In this document: piece after piece, positions 45,151-53,184 of the stretch
How positions within the stretch are numbered: position 1 is the first letter of the stretch
Layout: every line of letters starts with the position of its first letter
DNA from: Mediterranea massiliensis
GTDB lineage: Bacteria > Bacteroidota > Bacteroidia > Bacteroidales > Bacteroidaceae
Assembly: GCA_015060695.1 (NCBI GenBank)
Contig: SUYA01000001.1
Coordinates: 386,307 to 450,306, forward strand
Direction of reading: 5' to 3'
DNA: 64,000 nt
Made by a program: the position numbers and the translations under genes
Notes under the pieces: model-generated
What the model was told of the DNA's origin: nothing
Database searches by the model: none
What the model saw: only the letters and a program-made list of their open reading frames with translations

Positions 45151-45990
45151 ATGATTTCTCGATGCTATCTTGAAATAACCAATGTCTGCAACCTCAACTG
45201 TTTATTCTGCCCCAAAACGGGTAGGAAAAAGCATTGCATGACTCCCGATGAGTTTGAAATACTTACCAACAAACTATTGGGAAAGATTAAATTCCTTTAC
45301 TTCCACATGATGGGCGAACCATTGCTGCACCCTCACCTACCACGCTTCATACACAGGGCTAAAGAGAAGGAATTTGTACCTATAGTTACCACTAATGGTA
45401 CGTTATTGAAAGATGCACATGGGGTAATAGATGCCATGCCTTATAAGGTGCAAATATCGCTACACTCGCAAGAGGGTAATGGTATTGTACAACTTGATGA
45501 ATATATTCAGCAGGTCATGTTTTTTGCACAAGAAGCCTCTTTACAAGGAATAATTGTTGTATTGCGCCTTTGGAATGAAGGAGGATACAACAGCCAAAAT
45601 GAAAAACTGGTTGAGCTGATTGCTTCTCATGCTCCTCAACCTTGGCAGAGGCGACACGATGGTTGGAAAATAGCTTCTAACCTGTACATTGAATATGACA
45701 AAATGTTTGAGTGGCCCGATAGCCAACACGATGTGTATCATGAAGATGCTTTCTTCTGTTATGCCCTGCGCAATCAGATAGGCATTTTGGCCGATGGAAG
45801 TGTGGTTCCTTGCTGCTTGGATCACGATGGTGACATTACCCTTGGCAATTTATTTGAACAAACACTTGAGGAGATATTAAACACGCCTCGTGCCCAAGCT
45901 TTATACAAGGGATTTACCAATCATATAGCTGTCGAACCTCTTTGCAGCCGTTGTGGATATGCCACCATTACTAAACGGTTTAGGAAATAA
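45151..45990 (+). CDS. Radical SAM/SPASM domain protein of unknown substrate
   Basis: 279 residues. The radical SAM cluster motif CxxxCxxC is CNLNCLFC (Cys13, Cys17, Cys20), close to the N-terminus, followed by FLYFHMMGEPLLHP (the GGE-like S-adenosylmethionine site) and VTTNGTLL. The C-terminal SPASM-like region has CYALRNQIGILADGSVVPCCLDHDGDITLGNLFEQTLEEI and PLCSRCGY, giving Cys ligands for an auxiliary Fe-S cluster. SPASM enzymes often modify peptides or act as sulfatase maturases, but no short peptide gene was found next to it. It stands alone, convergent with marR (8 bp between stops). A -7-like TACCTTTG lies at 45123-45130. Confidence 0.88.
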   Translation: MISRCYLEITNVCNLNCLFCPKTGRKKHCMTPDEFEILTNKLLGKIKFLYFHMMGEPLLHPHLPRFIHRAKEKEFVPIVTTNGTLLKDAHGVIDAMPYKVQISLHSQEGNGIVQLDEYIQQVMFFAQEASLQGIIVVLRLWNEGGYNSQNEKLVELIASHAPQPWQRRHDGWKIASNLYIEYDKMFEWPDSQHDVYHEDAFFCYALRNQIGILADGSVVPCCLDHDGDITLGNLFEQTLEEILNTPRAQALYKGFTNHIAVEPLCSRCGYATITKRFRK

Positions 45991-45998
45991 TTATCTGA

Positions 45999-46361
45999 TT
46001 AATAGGCTTCATATATCGGTTGAAGAAATGCTGGAATTTCCAATTCGGAAGTTTTAATGGAATTCAAGCATTCTTTCCCCTCATCGGTAAGAGAAAGATA
46101 GATTTGTCTTTTATCTTGCTTACCTAATTCACGAAGCAAAAATCCTCGTTTTTCCAAAGCTCCTATAACTTTTGATGCATGTGAAGGTTTAACTCCTGTA
46201 CGCTCTGCTACTACTGATGCCGTTATACATTCTTGCCCCAAAGCACAAAGTACCATTGCCTCGTTCAGTGATACTCCATGTGCATCTTCTAAACGGTTTT
46301 CAAAATCAGAGAGAGCCTTCATTAGCTCTCTCATGACACATATACATTTTATTTTTTCCAT
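45999..46361 (-). CDS. MarR-family transcriptional regulator
   Basis: 120 residues. It has a winged helix-turn-helix of MarR type: MVLCALGQECITASVVAERTGVKPSHASKVIGALEKRGFLLRELGKQDKRQIYLSLTDEGKECL, where DKRQIYLSLTDEG is the family wing. The first ten residues contain a CxC pair (KCICVM) and there are further Cys at about 39, 45 and 77, so thiol- or sulfur-based sensing is possible (inference). It lies 19 bp downstream of the multi-domain oxidoreductase on the same strand and should be co-transcribed with it. It probably controls that operon through the inverted repeat at 48917-48953. Confidence 0.88.
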   Translation of the reverse strand: MEKIKCICVMRELMKALSDFENRLEDAHGVSLNEAMVLCALGQECITASVVAERTGVKPSHASKVIGALEKRGFLLRELGKQDKRQIYLSLTDEGKECLNSIKTSELEIPAFLQPIYEAY

Positions 46362-46380
46362 ACGTTTGTTTATTCTTTCA

Positions 46381-48849
46381 TTAAATGAATAAGTTTACAT
46401 TGGCCTGTTCTGCCCTATCCATATAAGTTGCTACTCCACCAATTGAAACCTCATCAAGTAACTCTTCTTTTTTAACTCCCATCACGTCCATAGACATCTG
46501 GCAGGCAATGAACTCTACCCCATTCTCCAAAGCTTGTTGGCGAAGTGTTTCCAATGAATCTACACCTTTTTGTTTCATTAGGTATCGCATCAATCGAGCA
46601 CCAATCCCCAACATATTAAGTTGAGAAAGTGCCAACTTACGTGAATCGGAGGGCAACATCCATGAAAACATTCTACCCCAAAAGTCTTTCTTTACCGCTG
46701 GCTTTTGTGCCTTCTTGATGGCATTCAACCCCCAGAAAGTAAAGAAGATAGTCACTTTTTTTCCGGTAGCTGCCGCACCGTTTGCCAGCACAAAAGTAGC
46801 TAAAGTTTTGTCAAGGCTGTCACTAAATAGGATAAAAGTTTTCCCTTTTTCTTCCGGCACCGTGTTCTTTATCTCTATGCTGCAAGGAGTAGCTTTCTCT
46901 ATAATAACATAATGCAAACCATTTTCCGAACGTTTTTCTATAAAACGATGACCGGTGGTTCGACACCAAGATTCGGCATCACGTGGGAAACCGGCATCGG
47001 AAGCTCTTATTTCAAGTTGTTGACCAGGAAGAAGAGTTTCCATACTCTTTTTCAACTTTAATATCGGCCCCGGGCACTGAATGCCGCAAGCATCTATCTT
47101 TATCACTTCGATTTTAGACTTCGTTGATTCACAAGTACATATATCAACTTGGGAATTATTATTTGTCGCTTCTGGCAAAGGTATTTGTGCCGTAGCTGCT
47201 TCGTAGGTTTTCAAACCTCCAATAAGATTGCGCACATCGTTATAACCATAACCTTTTAATACATTAGAAGCCAAATAACCTCGCAAACCAACGCCACAAT
47301 ACAAGAATACCGGACGGTCGGTAGGAATCTCATTCATACGATCACGCAAGTCATCTAACGGAATGTTGACGGCTCCGGGAAGCATTCCTAAAGAGGCTTC
47401 ATCTGCGGTACGAACATCTATAAGGGTTACTTCAGAAAGATTGGCCTGCTGTAATTCACGCCAATATAAGGGTGTCATCTTTCCGCTCAGTATATTGCCT
47501 GCAACATAACCCGAAATGGCTACCGGATCTTTGGCCGAAGAGAAGGGAGGTGCATAGGCATGTTCCAATCGTGTCAGTTGTTCTACAGTAAGTCCTTGTT
47601 TAATGGCCAGTGCATATTGGTCTATACGCTTATCTACTCCGTCATATCCTACAATCTGTGCCCCATACAAACGACCATCAGTGGACGAGAAGGTTATCTT
47701 AATGTCCATTTGCAATGCTCCCGGATAATAGCCGGCATGCGAACCAGAATGAATAGTTGCCGAAAGATAGGGTATCTGCATTTGCTTCAATCGCTTGGCT
47801 GGTAAACCGGTAGAGGCTACCGTCATATCAAACACTTTTGCTATGGAAGTGCCTATAGAGCCTTCATAGGTTACTGTATTACCAAATACCATGTTATCGG
47901 CCACGATGCGTGCCTGCCTATTGGCCGGGCCGGCCAGAAAATTCAGCCAAGGTTTGCCGGTAATGGGATGTGGATATTCAATGGCGTCGCCTACTGCATA
48001 GATATCCTTATCTGATGTCTGTAGATATTGGTTTACATAGATACCTTTCATTTCGCCCAATTGCAGACCTGCCTCTTGTGCCAAGCGGGTTTCAGCTCGC
48101 ACGCCAATGGAGAGTAATACCAAATCGGCTTCTAAACGGATGCCTGATTTAAAATTTACAATAAGTCGATTGTTTTCGCGAGAGAAGGAATCAACAGCCT
48201 GCTCAAGATAGAGTTGTACTCCCTTCTCTAACAAATGTTGATGGACAAGAGATGCCATCGAATAATCAATGGGGCCCATCACTTGATTGGCCATCTCTAC
48301 CACAGCTACTTCTGCTCCGGCATGATGCAGATTCTCGGCCATTTCCAGTCCTATAAATCCACCTCCTACAATAACTGCTTTCTGCACCGAATGTTGCTGC
48401 ATATATGATTTTATACGGTCAGTGTCAGCCACATTACGTAATGTAAAGATGCCTTCACTGTCAATACCCGGAAGAGGTGGTCTAACCGGCGAAGCACCCG
48501 GTGAAAGTAAAAGTTTATCATAGGTTTCTACATACTCTTCACCATCTTTGGTACGAACATGTACCGCCTTCTTTGCCACATCAATATGCATTACTTCGCT
48601 GTTAATACGAACATCTATGTTGAATCGTTTTCCAAATGCTTCGGGAGTTTGTACAAACAAACGTTCACGTTCTTCTATCACACCACCTATATAATAAGGT
48701 AATCCACAATTGGCATACGATATATATGCTCCTTTTTCAAACAAGATAATTTCTGCATCTTCTACATTACGACGAATGCGTGCTGCCGCAGTTGCTCCAC
48801 CGGCTACTCCTCCAACAATCAAATACTTGGCTCTTTGCTCTTTTTTCAT
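46381..48849 (-). CDS. Four-module FAD disulfide reductase-rhodanese-TusA-DsrE fusion
   Basis: 822 residues. (1) CoA-disulfide/persulfide reductase-type flavoprotein, 1-450: FAD loop VGGVAGGATAAARIRR, redox Cys48 in SYANCGLPYYIGG, NAD loop VGGGFIGLEMAE, and YAVGDAIE. (2) Rhodanese, about 465-550, active Cys518 in FLYCGVGLRGY. (3) TusA-like, about 580-652, with the persulfide Cys592 in CGIQCPGPILKLK. (4) DsrE/F-like, about 671-822, FILFSDSLDKTLATFVLANGAAATGKKVTIFFTFWG, with FIACQMSMDVMG. All catalytic cysteines are present, so the protein can pass sulfane sulfur between modules. A CTC pair (571-573) joins modules 2 and 3. It is probably cytoplasmic, handling persulfides, polysulfide or CoA disulfide. 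marR follows. Confidence 0.92.
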   Translation of the reverse strand: MKKEQRAKYLIVGGVAGGATAAARIRRNVEDAEIILFEKGAYISYANCGLPYYIGGVIEERERLFVQTPEAFGKRFNIDVRINSEVMHIDVAKKAVHVRTKDGEEYVETYDKLLLSPGASPVRPPLPGIDSEGIFTLRNVADTDRIKSYMQQHSVQKAVIVGGGFIGLEMAENLHHAGAEVAVVEMANQVMGPIDYSMASLVHQHLLEKGVQLYLEQAVDSFSRENNRLIVNFKSGIRLEADLVLLSIGVRAETRLAQEAGLQLGEMKGIYVNQYLQTSDKDIYAVGDAIEYPHPITGKPWLNFLAGPANRQARIVADNMVFGNTVTYEGSIGTSIAKVFDMTVASTGLPAKRLKQMQIPYLSATIHSGSHAGYYPGALQMDIKITFSSTDGRLYGAQIVGYDGVDKRIDQYALAIKQGLTVEQLTRLEHAYAPPFSSAKDPVAISGYVAGNILSGKMTPLYWRELQQANLSEVTLIDVRTADEASLGMLPGAVNIPLDDLRDRMNEIPTDRPVFLYCGVGLRGYLASNVLKGYGYNDVRNLIGGLKTYEAATAQIPLPEATNNNSQVDICTCESTKSKIEVIKIDACGIQCPGPILKLKKSMETLLPGQQLEIRASDAGFPRDAESWCRTTGHRFIEKRSENGLHYVIIEKATPCSIEIKNTVPEEKGKTFILFSDSLDKTLATFVLANGAAATGKKVTIFFTFWGLNAIKKAQKPAVKKDFWGRMFSWMLPSDSRKLALSQLNMLGIGARLMRYLMKQKGVDSLETLRQQALENGVEFIACQMSMDVMGVKKEELLDEVSIGGVATYMDRAEQANVNLFI

Positions 48850-48904
48850 AATTACATTGTATTTATAGTTTATATTCTTTTTATTTTCCTAAGGGGAACT
48901 ATTG

Positions 48905-48935
48905 CAAAGAAAATATATTATTTCCATAATGCAAA
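48905..48935 (-). promoter_or_regulatory. Predicted promoter of the oxidoreductase-marR operon
   Basis: On the minus strand, TTTG (48932-48935), a 19-bp spacer, TTTCTTTG (48905-48912; one base off TAnnTTTG). The start site would be about 50 bp before the ATG at 48849. Confidence 0.6.
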
Positions 48936-48953
48936 GTTTCCAATGGAAATAAT
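48917..48953. promoter_or_regulatory. Candidate operator: 11-bp inverted repeat over the -33 box
   Basis: ATTATTTCCAT (48917-48927) and ATGGAAATAAT (48943-48953) are perfect arms with a 15-bp spacer. The centre coincides with the predicted -33 TTTG, so binding there would block RNA polymerase. The MarR regulator encoded at the end of the operon is the obvious candidate ligand. Confidence 0.6.
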
Positions 48954-49072
48954 TAACCACATTAACAACTATTATGAAATAGAAGACTTAAATGTATAGA
49001 AAATATTAACCTACGGATAATTTAAAGAGGATAGAACAGATAAAGAATAAAAACAAAACCAACTAAATTAAT

Positions 49073-49693
49073 TTATTCTACACCATCAGTCTGTTTCAAG
49101 CAATACACGGGTTGGTTGTGTAGACCTTGATTATCAAGTACACCGGCCTTACAAAGCCTTCTGATATGACGCAATGCAGTAGTGCGCGACAAGTTGCAGA
49201 GTGTCTCCAAATTGCGACGTGACATAAATCTGTGCTTCTGCAAATAGGCACGTATCTGTTGCTCAACCTCGTCGTCGTTGTACTTCTTACGCATCGGGTC
49301 GTTCTGATTTAATAGTTCGACATGAATAGTTCCCATGCGACGCATGAATTGCTTGTCGGCTCTGAAATGTATGCCTTTCAACTTTACCTTAGTGCTTTTT
49401 TGCTTCGTCGAAGGGGTTACAACAGAGGTGCATCCCAACGTAGGCGACAAATACCCTATACCATCTAAGTGTACAGATTTACCATCGGCCAACTCTTTGC
49501 TAATGAAATGAGACAAAGCTGAAAGCACTGCATCGACATCACCCTCGGTCAGCGAGCAAGAATCTTGAATGTAACGACGCAGTTGGGCAGTGGTAGTAGA
49601 ACCATTGTAATGAATACGGGGATGCAGACTTATCGTTTCATCTTTCTGTCCCTGCGGTTGTGGATTTTCATACCAATCATAAAAAATAGACAT
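49073..49693 (-). CDS. HU-like DNA-binding protein fused to a C-terminal winged helix
   Basis: 206 residues. The N-terminal ~125 residues follow the Bacteroidales HU/IHF-like family: TTAQLRRYIQDSCSLTEGDVDAVLSALSHFISKELADGKSVHLDGIGYLSPTL, then a basic beta-arm region (STKQKSTKVKLKGIHFRADKQFMRRM). The last ~70 residues are a separate module, DDEVEQQIRAYLQKHRFMSRRNLETLCNLSRTTALRHIRRLCKAGVLDNQG, a winged helix-turn-helix with the recognition helix near TTALRHIRRL. HU proteins bend DNA; the added helix-turn-helix suggests sequence-specific regulation. Upstream lie a consensus promoter and five 22-bp dyad repeats within the predicted leader, which could be its own target. Confidence 0.82.
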   Translation of the reverse strand: MSIFYDWYENPQPQGQKDETISLHPRIHYNGSTTTAQLRRYIQDSCSLTEGDVDAVLSALSHFISKELADGKSVHLDGIGYLSPTLGCTSVVTPSTKQKSTKVKLKGIHFRADKQFMRRMGTIHVELLNQNDPMRKKYNDDEVEQQIRAYLQKHRFMSRRNLETLCNLSRTTALRHIRRLCKAGVLDNQGLHNQPVYCLKQTDGVE

Positions 49694-49756
49694 AACTTAA
49701 AACTGTTTTTATTGTGATTCATAGAATAATTTACCTACTACCTACAATTATGATAG

Positions 49757-49866
49757 CGAACCACGTATGTGGTACGAACGAACCACATATGTGGTACGAG
49801 CGAGTCACATCTGTGGTACGAACGAGCCACGCCTGTGGTACGATTGAGCCACGTATGTGGTTCGAT
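49757..49866 (-). repeat. Five tandem 22-bp dyad repeats
   Basis: Copies at 49757-49778, 49779-49800, 49801-49822, 49823-49844 and 49845-49866, without gaps. Each has a CCAC-4 bp-GTGG core (copy 2 is the perfect palindrome CCACATATGTGG; copy 3 has TCAC) flanked by CGAA/CGAG on the left and TACGA/TTCGA on the right, so one unit is close to a 20-bp dyad. 22 is not a multiple of three, and no gene is encoded in the array. Confidence 0.93.
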
Positions 49867-49880
49867 ATTATAATCGTATG

Positions 49881-49912
49881 CAAATATAATATCAGGCTAA
49901 GGCTAAAACAAA
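49881..49912 (-). promoter_or_regulatory. Predicted promoter of the HU/winged-helix gene
   Basis: On the minus strand, TTTG (49909-49912), a 20-bp spacer, TATATTTG (49881-49888): a perfect Bacteroides consensus. The start site would be near 49874, just upstream of the repeat array, leaving a leader of about 180 nt that contains all five repeats. Confidence 0.75.
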
Positions 49913-49939
49913 TTTTCCGTTGGAAAAAGTACAAAAAAA

Positions 49940-49967
49940 ATAGGCGCTATCTCACGATAGTGCCTAT
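49940..49967 (-). terminator. Terminator, probably of galE
   Basis: On the minus strand, ATAGGCACTATC and GATAGCGCCTAT (one mismatch) enclose a 4-nt loop and are followed by TTTTTTTT. It lies about 170 bp beyond the galE stop and directly ahead of the HU/winged-helix promoter. The stretch between them (49968-50134) holds nothing I recognise. Confidence 0.8.
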
Positions 49968-50134
49968 CCACAACACAAACACAAAATAAAACACGACAAA
50001 ACTACTATGAAATCATCCTGTCTATATCCTTAAGATATAAGTAATTGCTACACATATTCACATATATCCACAACATCAGGAAGACTAAATTAAAACAAAT
50101 GCAAATAATATTTTGTTCGCTATAATCATCAAAA

Positions 50135-51169
50135 TTACTGAATACCGTCTTCACGGAGCTTCAACTGCCACTTCCATGCCGAACGCAAAGTATCTTCGAT
50201 ACTAGTTTCAGCTTTCCATCCCAACTCGTTATTGGCAAAGTCAGGATTAGCCCATACTTGCTCGATATCACCGGCACGACGTCCTACAATCTGATAGTTG
50301 AGTTTTACACCAGTTGATTCTTCGAAGGCATGAATCAATTCCAACACTGAAAGTCCACGACCTGTACCAATGTTGAACACCTCTACTTGTTCCTTCTGCT
50401 TCTTCTCCAAGATGCGACCGATGGCTACCACATGTGCCTTAGCCAAATCTACTACATTGATATAGTCGCGGATACAAGAGCCGTCGGGAGTATTATAATC
50501 ATCACCAAATACGCTCAGCTTTTCGCGGATACCAATAGCAGTCTGAGTAAGGAAAGGAATCAAGTTTTGAGGAACACCTCTGGGCAACTCGCCAATTAAA
50601 GCTGTGGGGTGAGCACCAATGGGGTTGAAATAACGCAACAAGATGGCGTTGATAGGTGAACCAGATGTAATAGTATCACGAATAATCTCTTCATTAATCT
50701 GCTTGGTATTGCCATAAGGAGATTCGGCCTTTTTCGTAGGAGCACTCTCTGTAACGGGCAATATGTCTGGCTGACCATAAACGGTACATGAAGAAGAGAA
50801 TACAATACCTTCAACACCGTGTTTAGGCATCAATTCCAATAAGTTAATAAGTGATACCAAGTTGTTACGATAGTAGAGCAACGGCTTTAATACCGATTCA
50901 CCAACCGCCTTGCTGGCTGCAAAGTGGATAATGGCCTTGATTCCACTATATTTGGTAAACATAGCATCAAGTCCTTCGTAGTCGAGACAGTCAAGCTGTT
51001 CGAAAGCCGGACGGATACCGGTTACTTTTTCAATATTGTCAACAACGTCGGCATTAGAATTTGAAAGGTTGTCGATGATTACTACATCGTAACCTGCATT
51101 TTGAAGTTCGACTACGGTGTGTGAACCAATATAGCCGGTACCTCCTGTAACAAGAATTCGTTCTTTCAT
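50135..51169 (-). CDS. galE: UDP-glucose 4-epimerase
   Basis: 344 residues, the usual length. It interconverts UDP-glucose and UDP-galactose with bound NAD, feeding the Leloir pathway and surface polysaccharides. An extended SDR: ILVTGGTGYIGSHTVVELQNAGYDVVIIDNLSNS at the N-terminus, IIHFAASKAVGES, the Ser of VFSSSCTVYG, and the Tyr/Lys pair in SPYGNTKQINEE; then LRYFNPIGAHP and DGSCIRDYINVVDLAKAH. A single gene with its own promoter, between the rnf terminator and the HU/winged-helix region. Confidence 0.96.
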   Translation of the reverse strand: MKERILVTGGTGYIGSHTVVELQNAGYDVVIIDNLSNSNADVVDNIEKVTGIRPAFEQLDCLDYEGLDAMFTKYSGIKAIIHFAASKAVGESVLKPLLYYRNNLVSLINLLELMPKHGVEGIVFSSSCTVYGQPDILPVTESAPTKKAESPYGNTKQINEEIIRDTITSGSPINAILLRYFNPIGAHPTALIGELPRGVPQNLIPFLTQTAIGIREKLSVFGDDYNTPDGSCIRDYINVVDLAKAHVVAIGRILEKKQKEQVEVFNIGTGRGLSVLELIHAFEESTGVKLNYQIVGRRAGDIEQVWANPDFANNELGWKAETSIEDTLRSAWKWQLKLREDGIQ

Positions 51170-51205
51170 ACGAGTTATTAAAATTTATAGGTTCTTACTG
51201 AATCG

Positions 51206-51236
51206 CAAAAGTAAAGAAATAATTTATAAAATCAAT
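51206..51236 (-). promoter_or_regulatory. Predicted galE promoter
   Basis: On the minus strand, TACTTTTG (51206-51213) matches TAnnTTTG; ATTG (51233-51236), 19 bp upstream, is one base off TTTG. Confidence 0.65.
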
Positions 51237-51254
51237 TATTTTAAAGAAAAAAAA

Positions 51255-51303
51255 CATAAGCACCACTTATGCATCCTATAATTATGCATAAGTAGGCTTA
51301 TGT
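51255..51303 (-). terminator. Terminator of the rnf operon
   Basis: A long interrupted hairpin: CATAAGC (51255-51261) with GCTTATG (51296-51302) outside, ACTTATGCAT with ATGCATAAGT inside. On the minus strand a run of eight T follows. It lies 25 bp after the rnfA stop. Confidence 0.85.
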
Positions 51304-51327
51304 TTTATGAGATATGTCTCTATTCTA

Positions 51328-51900
51328 TTACACCACGCCAGAGAATCCCATGAAGGCCATAGCCAACAAACCGGCAGTAATCAGCGCAATAGGAGTACCT
51401 TGCATTCCCTTGGGCACATTTACCAAACTCATCTGTTCGCGAAGACCGGCAAATAAAGTCAACGCTAAGCCAAACCCAAGAGCTGTAGAGATTGCATATA
51501 CAACACCCGTCAGCAAATCATAATCTTTTTGAATAACCAAGATGGCTACACCCAGAATACAACAGTTAGTTGTAATCAAAGGCAAGAATACACCCAATGC
51601 TTGATAGAGAGCAGGAGATACCTTCTTCAACACAATTTCTACCATTTGTACTAAAGCTGCAATAACCAAAATAAATGTAATGGTCTGCAAATATCCTAAA
51701 TCGAAAGCATCGAGCACAAACTTCTGAATAAGGAAGGTAACTATCGTTGCAATCGTAAGTACAAATGCTACGGCTGCCGACATACCCAATGCAGTATCAA
51801 CTTTCTTGGATACACCTAAGAATGGACATATTCCCAAGAATTGTGACAATACGATGTTGTTTACAAAGATTGCCGAGATAAATATCAATATATATTCCAT
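51328..51900 (-). CDS. rnfA: Rnf electron transport complex subunit A
   Basis: 190 residues with about six membrane helices; an integral subunit of the ferredoxin:NAD+ oxidoreductase (Rnf), which couples electron transfer to ion pumping. Family marks: FVNNIVLSQFLGICPFLGVSKK at the N-terminus and FLPLITTNCCILGVAIL with the Cys that, with RnfE, binds an Fe-S cluster inside the membrane (family knowledge). Last gene of the operon, 19 bp after rnfE, with which it shares fold and inverted topology. Confidence 0.95.
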   Translation of the reverse strand: MEYILIFISAIFVNNIVLSQFLGICPFLGVSKKVDTALGMSAAVAFVLTIATIVTFLIQKFVLDAFDLGYLQTITFILVIAALVQMVEIVLKKVSPALYQALGVFLPLITTNCCILGVAILVIQKDYDLLTGVVYAISTALGFGLALTLFAGLREQMSLVNVPKGMQGTPIALITAGLLAMAFMGFSGVV

Positions 51901-51919
51901 AATTCGCTATTATTAAATG

Positions 51920-52504
51920 TTATGCTTTCTTCATGCTGTTGATGAGTGCTATCAAATATCCCAAAGCAATAAATGCACCAGGAGCAAGCACAAATAACAA
52001 CATACCGTATTCTTCAGGAAGAATGGTAATATTGAAAATCTTACCTGTACCAAGAAATTCGCGTACACCACCCAGCAACGTCAAAGCCAACGTGAAACCA
52101 AGTCCCATACCAACACCATCGAATGCAGAAGCCACGGGGCCATTTTTAGCAGCAAAAGCCTCAGCACGACCTAATACAATACAGTTTACCACAATCAATG
52201 GAATAAACAAACCAAGTGTGGCATACAAATCGGGCACATAAGCCTGCATAATCATCTGCAACAGGGTTACAAAAGATGCAATAACCACAATGAAAGAAGG
52301 AATACGCACCATGTCGGGAATTAAGTTCTTAATGGCCGAAATTACGACATTCGAACATACCAATACAAACATGGTAGCCAAGCCCATACCCATACCATTG
52401 ATGGCCGAAGAGGTGGTACCCAACGTAGGACACATACCTAAAAGGAGAACAAACGTAGGATTCTCTTTGATGATACCATTCATCAATACTTTAAAATTAT
52501 TCAT
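51920..52504 (-). CDS. rnfE: Rnf electron transport complex subunit E
   Basis: 194 residues, about six membrane helices, homologous to RnfA. Marks: GIIKENPTFVLLLGMCPTLGTTSSAINGMGMG and GLFIPLIVVNCIVLGRAEAFA, with Cys residues in the two half-repeats positioned like those of RnfA. It forms the membrane core with RnfA and RnfD. It lies 17 bp after rnfG. Confidence 0.95.
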   Translation of the reverse strand: MNNFKVLMNGIIKENPTFVLLLGMCPTLGTTSSAINGMGMGLATMFVLVCSNVVISAIKNLIPDMVRIPSFIVVIASFVTLLQMIMQAYVPDLYATLGLFIPLIVVNCIVLGRAEAFAAKNGPVASAFDGVGMGLGFTLALTLLGGVREFLGTGKIFNITILPEEYGMLLFVLAPGAFIALGYLIALINSMKKA

Positions 52505-52521
52505 AGCATTTACTCCTTTCT

Positions 52522-53184
52522 TTAATTAACACTGGTAGAATCTGCAGTTGCAGCTTCTTCAGCAGGTTGTTCAACATTAACTTGTGTAGTAGCACCCGAA
52601 ACGCCATCAGCTTCATTCTGACCGGCATAGGCTGCATAAGCCAGATTAACTGCATTCAAGAAAGCACGCGAAGTAATAGTTGATGCTGTAATGGCATCTA
52701 CCTTACCGCCATCCTTACTAACCGTTAATGGTGATTCTCCAGGGTTCATACCGGTAATATCACCCTTCTGACCGGACTTAAACCAATCGGCAGCCTTCGA
52801 ACCAAGACCCGGAGTTTCTGCATGAGACAGCAATGAATAGTTAATAATCTTTCCTGTAGCATCGAAACCAACCAACACTTTCAATTCGCCACCGAATGCC
52901 ATAGCTTTTGACTCGACAGCAGCTCCAATAAACTCACCTCCCTTAGAAGCTGGATATACGGCATATTCCACACCATCTACCATTTGCAACTTCTTTTCAG
53001 CAATAGGATTATTGTCAAAACCCGGAACTACCAGACTTACAGCGTCACTCAATGTCTTAGCATTAGCTTGAGCAATAGGCTCCTTAGTCAATTCATTCAT
53101 ATAAGCCAGCATAGCTACACATACAGCAGTAATGCCTGTGAGCACTAGCAACATATTTTTCAAAGATGATTCTAACTTTTTCAT
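52522..53184 (-). CDS. rnfG: Rnf electron transport complex subunit G
   Basis: 220 residues. One N-terminal membrane helix (MLLVLTGITAVCVAMLAYM) precedes a periplasmic FMN-binding domain: AMAFGGELKVLVGFD, SHAETPGLGSKAADWF, and DAITASTITSRAFLNAVN, where the Thr of the S/AxTxT motif carries covalent FMN in this family. The C-terminus is extended by an Ala/Glu/Thr-rich tail (QPAEEAATADSTSVN). Its start overlaps the rnfD stop by 4 bp (ATGA), showing translational coupling. Confidence 0.94.
   Translation of the reverse strand: MKKLESSLKNMLLVLTGITAVCVAMLAYMNELTKEPIAQANAKTLSDAVSLVVPGFDNNPIAEKKLQMVDGVEYAVYPASKGGEFIGAAVESKAMAFGGELKVLVGFDATGKIINYSLLSHAETPGLGSKAADWFKSGQKGDITGMNPGESPLTVSKDGGKVDAITASTITSRAFLNAVNLAYAAYAGQNEADGVSGATTQVNVEQPAEEAATADSTSVN

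Noticed and set aside
49757..49866. CRISPR array
   Set aside because: The units are adjacent with no unique spacers, and no cas genes are in the window.
49714..49989. Open frames on both strands across the 22-bp repeats, with repeated HVCGT-like text
   Set aside because: The repeat period is not a multiple of three and the frames have no start context; the repetition comes from DNA repeats, not a protein.
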